Assembly (NCBI GenBank): GCA_045599185.1
Contig: JAZRVO010000016.1
Span: 11,537 to 75,536, forward strand
DNA: 64,000 bases
Origin: UBA1240 sp045599185
Lineage (GTDB): Bacteria > Spirochaetota > Spirochaetia > Treponematales > Treponemataceae
Direction: 5' to 3'
This document shows, piece by piece, positions 60,566-64,000 of this stretch; positions within the stretch are counted from its first letter, which is position 1, and the number at the start of each line of letters is the position of its first letter. Position numbers and translations under genes: made by a program. The notes below the pieces were generated by a model. The model did no database searches. It was not told the DNA's origin and saw nothing but the letters and a program-made list of their open reading frames with translations.

Positions 60566-61807
60566 ATGACTTATTCCCAGCCAACAAATCTTGGTATTAT
60601 TGCCTGTCCAGGTGGAGAGGCTTTTGCAAACGAAGTTATAAATCACCTTAAACACATTTACAAACATCGTTTTAACCTTAAAACCGAAGCCCTTATCAAG
60701 CGCTACGGAACAGAAAAAGAAAAGCTTCAAAGAGACATTAACTTTTTAAGCGATTTGCGTACTTCTGACTTGTTGGTAAAAGGAAGCATCGATAGTTACC
60801 GAGTACCAAAATTCAAAATTGATACACGCTTTACATACTTTATGAACGGCGAGTTCAAAACCGAAATTCTGGAATGCATTCGCGGAAAAGACATTTACAT
60901 TTTTCAGGACGTTGAAAACCACCAGCAGCTGACACTTAACGGCGGAAAAAACAAAATTGCGCTTTCAGTAAACGACCACGTAATGTCGCTTCTGGTTACG
61001 ATTGATGCTGCACGTCAGGCCGGTGCTGCAAGCATTTCCCTTGTTCTGCCGGTTTACCCGTACAGCCGCCAGCACAAAAAGAAGGGACGCGAAGGTTTAA
61101 CAGCCAGCCTTTTGGGACACATTTATGAAAACATGGGCGTTACCCGCATCATCACCCTCGACATTCACTCGCGCGAAATTGAAAACAGCTTTGGCAAGGC
61201 ACACATTGACAACCTGCACGCCAGCTACCAGATTATCCGCGAACTTTCAAAAATTACAGACCTTACTTCTAACACGGACGACCTTGTTGTTGTTTCGCCA
61301 GACACTGGTGCAGTAGACCGCAACAAATTCTACGCAACCGGGCTTAAAAAACCTCTGGCACTTATCTACAAGGAACGCGATTATTCAGTTGTTACCCAGA
61401 ATGCCCGCGAAACAAACATTAAGGCCGTAAAACTTTTGGGCGACGTTAACGGCAAAACCGTTTTTATGGCCGACGACATGCTTGGCACCGGCGGTACATT
61501 GCTTAAAGCCATGGAATTCCTTAAGGAACAGGGTGCAACAAAAGTAATTGCTGCAATCAGCCTGCCTTTCTTTACGGGCAACGCAATTGAACAGTTTAAC
61601 GAAGCCTACAAAAAAGGCTATTTTTACCGCATAATCGGTACAAATGCCGTTTACCACGAAGAACTTTTGAACTGCGAATGGTACATAAACACAAACGTTT
61701 CTGGTCTTTTTGCCAATGTAATTTCCCGCGTACACCACAACCAGTCGCTTAGCGATTTGCTTGATAACCGCACGATTATTGACAAACTGATTAAAGTAAA
61801 AGAATAA
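60566..61807 (+). CDS. prs: Ribose-phosphate pyrophosphokinase (long form)
   Basis: 413 residues, about 100 longer than the usual enzyme. The ATP loop VLPVYPYSRQHKK, the signature TLDIHSREIENSF, VVSPDTGAVDRNKF and the PRPP loop VFMADDMLGTGGTLL are all present. Between the first strand (LGIIACPGG) and FMNGEF the sequence holds an insertion of about 60 residues with many Lys/Arg/Asp (KLQRDINFLSDLRTSDLLV). It makes PRPP for nucleotide, His and Trp synthesis. Start ATG 60566 after AAGGACCGCTCATC. Followed by a terminator that abuts the next gene. Confidence 0.92.
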   Translation: MTYSQPTNLGIIACPGGEAFANEVINHLKHIYKHRFNLKTEALIKRYGTEKEKLQRDINFLSDLRTSDLLVKGSIDSYRVPKFKIDTRFTYFMNGEFKTEILECIRGKDIYIFQDVENHQQLTLNGGKNKIALSVNDHVMSLLVTIDAARQAGAASISLVLPVYPYSRQHKKKGREGLTASLLGHIYENMGVTRIITLDIHSREIENSFGKAHIDNLHASYQIIRELSKITDLTSNTDDLVVVSPDTGAVDRNKFYATGLKKPLALIYKERDYSVVTQNARETNIKAVKLLGDVNGKTVFMADDMLGTGGTLLKAMEFLKEQGATKVIAAISLPFFTGNAIEQFNEAYKKGYFYRIIGTNAVYHEELLNCEWYINTNVSGLFANVISRVHHNQSLSDLLDNRTIIDKLIKVKE

Positions 61808-61860
61808 GACAAGCAGAACGCTGAACAGACAATTTCAGCGTTTAATTTGAAACTTTCAGA

Positions 61861-61889
61861 CAGCCGGCAAAAGTCGGCTGTTTTTGTTT
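61861..61889 (+). terminator. Terminator of prs, abutting the kinase start
   Basis: CAGCCG, loop, CGGCTG, then TTTTTGTTT; the ATG of the next gene begins at 61890, one base after the T-rich run. Confidence 0.75.
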
Positions 61890-63140
61890 ATGGGGAAAAT
61901 TCTGAAAACCGTTATTTGCGCCGACATTGGAACATCTTCGCTGAAAGCCGCACTTATAAAAAGCGATGGTTCGATACACGCTTTTAGCCGCGTTAGTTTT
62001 GCAGAAATTGAAAAACAAAGCCTAAACACGCTTTGGCTGGACGCATTTGAAAAAGCCGTTGCAGAAATCTTGAAGAATTTTCACTGCAATAAGGAAGGAA
62101 TTGACGGCATTTGTATTTCGGGCAACGGGCCTACTTTTGCAAACCAGCAGTTTTGCCACCTGTGGAATGATTTTAACGGCACGCCGGCACAGCAGAAAAA
62201 GTACAGGGAAGCAGCCGTTTTTTCGCTTTTTTTACCGCGGCTTTTTTATTTGAAGGAAAACAGCCCTGAACTTTTTTGCAAAACCAGCAGCGATTATTTT
62301 ATTTTTTCAGGCCCGGAGTATTTAATTTTTCAGCTTACAAATTGCCCCGTAACCGTTTTGCCGGAAGAACGCTACAAGGCGGCTTACTGGAACGAAGACA
62401 TTTTAAAAAGCGCCGGCATTTTGCCAGACCTGCTGCCGCCTTTTGTAAAACCCGGTTTTTGCGCCGGCACGCTTACCGCTAATGCCGCAGCCCGGTTGAA
62501 TTTGGGCAAAAACTGCAAGGTTTACTGCGGCATGCCGGACTTTTGCGCGGCACTGGTTGGCACTGCCACCACCCGTCCCGGCATGTTCTGCGACCGCGCC
62601 GGTACAAGCGAAGGGCTTAACCTTTGCACGCAAGTGCCGGTAACAGGTTCCGGCATAAGAACTTTGCCGTCGGTAATTCCCGGCCTTTTCAACGCATCGG
62701 TGCTTTTGCCGGATTCCGGGCAGCAGTTCAGCGATTTTAAGAAAAATTCAATTTACAAAGATTTAAGTTTTAACGCCACGGTTGAAGAACTTTTGCAAAA
62801 ACCCAAAAGCAGTGGCTTTAAGCTGATGCAGGACATTGCACTTGAAGTTAAAAACGGCATTGCACTTTTGGAAAAACACTGGGGCAAAAAAATTGAAACC
62901 ATGCGGATTACCGGCGGACAGGCACACACGCCTGCGTGGAACCAGTTTAAGGCCGATGTATGCCAGATAAAAATTGAAATTGGCAACAGCCCGGACGCGG
63001 AACTGACCGGCGACGCAGTTACGACCTTTTACGGCATGGGATTGTACGGTTCGCTGCAAGAAGGGGCAGAAAAAATATTTAAGGTTACAGAAGAATTTGT
63101 ACCCGGCAAACAATTTTCCAATCTGGTTGGCGCAAAATGA
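61890..63140 (+). CDS. FGGY-family carbohydrate kinase (xylulokinase-like)
   Basis: About 416 residues, shorter than xylulokinase (about 490). ICADIGTSSLKAALI is the N-terminal phosphate-binding loop; ICISGNGPTF near residue 75; RAGTSEGLNL in the middle; and RITGGQAHTPAWNQFKADV near 335 is the C-terminal ATP-binding motif. It phosphorylates a sugar or polyol; which one cannot be said, although pentoses released by the GH127 and GH5 enzymes are attractive. No ribosome-binding site is visible before the ATG. Overlaps the HAD gene by ATGA. Confidence 0.82.
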   Translation: MGKILKTVICADIGTSSLKAALIKSDGSIHAFSRVSFAEIEKQSLNTLWLDAFEKAVAEILKNFHCNKEGIDGICISGNGPTFANQQFCHLWNDFNGTPAQQKKYREAAVFSLFLPRLFYLKENSPELFCKTSSDYFIFSGPEYLIFQLTNCPVTVLPEERYKAAYWNEDILKSAGILPDLLPPFVKPGFCAGTLTANAAARLNLGKNCKVYCGMPDFCAALVGTATTRPGMFCDRAGTSEGLNLCTQVPVTGSGIRTLPSVIPGLFNASVLLPDSGQQFSDFKKNSIYKDLSFNATVEELLQKPKSSGFKLMQDIALEVKNGIALLEKHWGKKIETMRITGGQAHTPAWNQFKADVCQIKIEIGNSPDAELTGDAVTTFYGMGLYGSLQEGAEKIFKVTEEFVPGKQFSNLVGAK

Positions 63141-63781
63141 AAATTTACAAAATTCCGGCAGAAACAAAAGCCATTCTGTTTGACATTGATTCAACACTTT
63201 ATACAAATGCCAGCTACGCCTTTGAACAGGTTGACGTGCAGATAAGGCATTTTGCCGATTTGCGCGGCATAAGCCACAAGGAAGGCCGGGAACTTATTGA
63301 AAATTACCGCGCCGAATGGGCGAAAAACCACAACGGCGAAAAAACAAGCCTTGGCAACACGTTAAAAGCCTTCGGCATTCCAATTGAAGAAAGCATAAAA
63401 TGGCGCGAAACCTTGCTAGAACCCAAGGATTTTTTGCAGAAAGATAAAAGGCTTTTTGCAACGCTAGCTGAACTGGAAAAAAAATACCGGATTGCGGCAG
63501 TTACCAACAACCCTTCCCTTCCGGCGCGGAAAACGCTGCAATGCCTTGGCGTAAATCAGTTTTTTAACAATCTTGTTGCCCTTGATACCTGTTCAGTTTC
63601 CAAACCGCACCCGGCGCCCTACCAGCACGCAGCAAAACTTCTGAACGTGCCGTGTTCCTGCTGCGTGTCAGTTGGTGACCGCTTTGACATTGATTTGCGC
63701 GTGCCTATGGAACTGGGCATGGGTGGCATTCTTGTTGACGGAGTAGAAGACGTTTACCAGTTGCCGGACATTTTGAAATAG
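63137..63781 (+). CDS. HAD-superfamily hydrolase (pyrophosphatase/phosphoglycolate phosphatase-like)
   Basis: 214 residues. LFDIDSTLYTN is motif I (DxD), VTNNPSLPARKTLQ motif II, KPHPAPYQHAAKLL with the motif III lysine, and VGDRFDIDLRVPMELGMGGI motif IV. A helical cap follows motif I. It should dephosphorylate a small sugar or nucleotide phosphate. ATG overlaps the kinase stop (ATGA), so the two are translationally coupled and may act in one pathway (phosphorylation/dephosphorylation of sugars). Confidence 0.87.
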   Translation: MKIYKIPAETKAILFDIDSTLYTNASYAFEQVDVQIRHFADLRGISHKEGRELIENYRAEWAKNHNGEKTSLGNTLKAFGIPIEESIKWRETLLEPKDFLQKDKRLFATLAELEKKYRIAAVTNNPSLPARKTLQCLGVNQFFNNLVALDTCSVSKPHPAPYQHAAKLLNVPCSCCVSVGDRFDIDLRVPMELGMGGILVDGVEDVYQLPDILK

Positions 63782-63860
63782 TTCAAAAACTGAAGAAATT
63801 ATGTACCTGCGGACAAAAAAAAGCACGCAAGCCTGCAAGTAAAAATAACAGAAACAATCA

Positions 63861-64000
63861 AAACCACCGGCTCAGCCGGTGGTTTGCTCTGCGGGTGTAA
63901 CCCTTTGTTACCGGCCAGCGCTATAGCGCACTGAATCGACTGCCATGCGCACCACTTTTACCGGCTGCTGCTAAAGCAGCTTATGTTTTCAATCAGGCTT
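63861..64000. mobile_element. Cluster of palindromes, possible end of an IS200/IS605-type element (cut by the window edge)
   Basis: Three hairpins in 120 bp with no gene: AAACCACCGGCT/AGCCGGTGGTTT with a 1-nt loop (63861-63885), GCGCTATAGCGC (63918-63929) and GCTGCT/AGCAGC (63967-63980). Short subterminal hairpins next to low-coding DNA are typical of IS200/IS605 ends, including the region beside tnpB where the guide RNA is made. No transposase is in view. Confidence 0.4.

Noticed and set aside
1..64000. tRNA, rRNA or known large riboswitch
   Set aside because: I looked for cloverleaf-type GTTCRANNC stretches with matching acceptor stems and for conserved riboswitch cores on both strands and found none I could support.

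Overview
The window looks like a chromosomal segment of an anaerobic, probably host-associated spirochaete of the Treponema type. This is inferred from the gene set: a fermentative fumarate/succinate pathway, a cytoplasmic Flx-Hdr electron-transfer complex, intracellular glycoside hydrolases, a chemoreceptor, EAL and HD-GYP signalling proteins, and a long variant PRPP synthetase. No rRNA or tRNA is visible, so the taxonomy is inference. Nearly all genes up to about 54.5 kb are read from the minus strand; from 54.7 kb most are on plus.

Layout. 0-14 kb: small housekeeping and accessory genes (GNATs, a MutS-like ATPase, a hydrolase, DUF1848, MATE, a MalY/PatB-DUF3737 pair), then a decayed spot with a frame-broken flavin-binding/zinc-ribbon gene and a ruined RelE-type toxin beside an intact antitoxin, followed by an iron alcohol dehydrogenase and a serine hydrolase. 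14-22.5 kb: methyltransferase, formate channel, Nudix and flavodoxin-fold enzymes, a GH5 and a GH127 enzyme without signal peptides, and an HD-GYP protein.

22.5-36.4 kb is a nitrogen/amine metabolism region. It holds an APC permease, a Rid protein, a PII-like protein, an ornithine-cyclodeaminase-family protein, an NCS1 permease with a previously unlisted 55-residue membrane partner, a BASS transporter, an AraC regulator, a (p)ppGpp synthetase, and a four-gene HcnABC-like FAD/Fe-S dehydrogenase with a BFD ferredoxin. An almost identical 30-bp palindromic box stands before the cyclodeaminase gene (26232) and before the dehydrogenase operon (36299), which suggests one regulon. The cyclodeaminase leader also contains an intrinsic terminator that ends only 12 nt before the start codon.

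40.5-52.2 kb is a reductive C4 pathway. The operon hdrB-hdrC-hdrA-flxD-flxC-flxB-flxA-frdB-frdA encodes an Flx-Hdr complex together with a soluble fumarate reductase. It is preceded by fumarase and by a malate dehydrogenase that has an LDH-like fold but the Arg specificity residue. Together they should carry oxaloacetate to succinate with NADH-derived electrons.

54.6-57 kb is a prophage scar: a 5'-truncated MuF head-morphogenesis domain fused to a putative HExxH metallopeptidase toxin, a small overlapping ORF that is a candidate immunity protein, and two small phage-type genes on the other strand. 57-64 kb holds uvrB, a PhnP-like hydrolase, rpmB, prs, an FGGY kinase and a HAD phosphatase. The window ends in a cluster of perfect palindromes resembling an IS200/IS605 end.

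A dispersed TGTCAT...ATGACA palindromic repeat occurs at 10.5, 17.1 and (degenerate) 24.1 kb.
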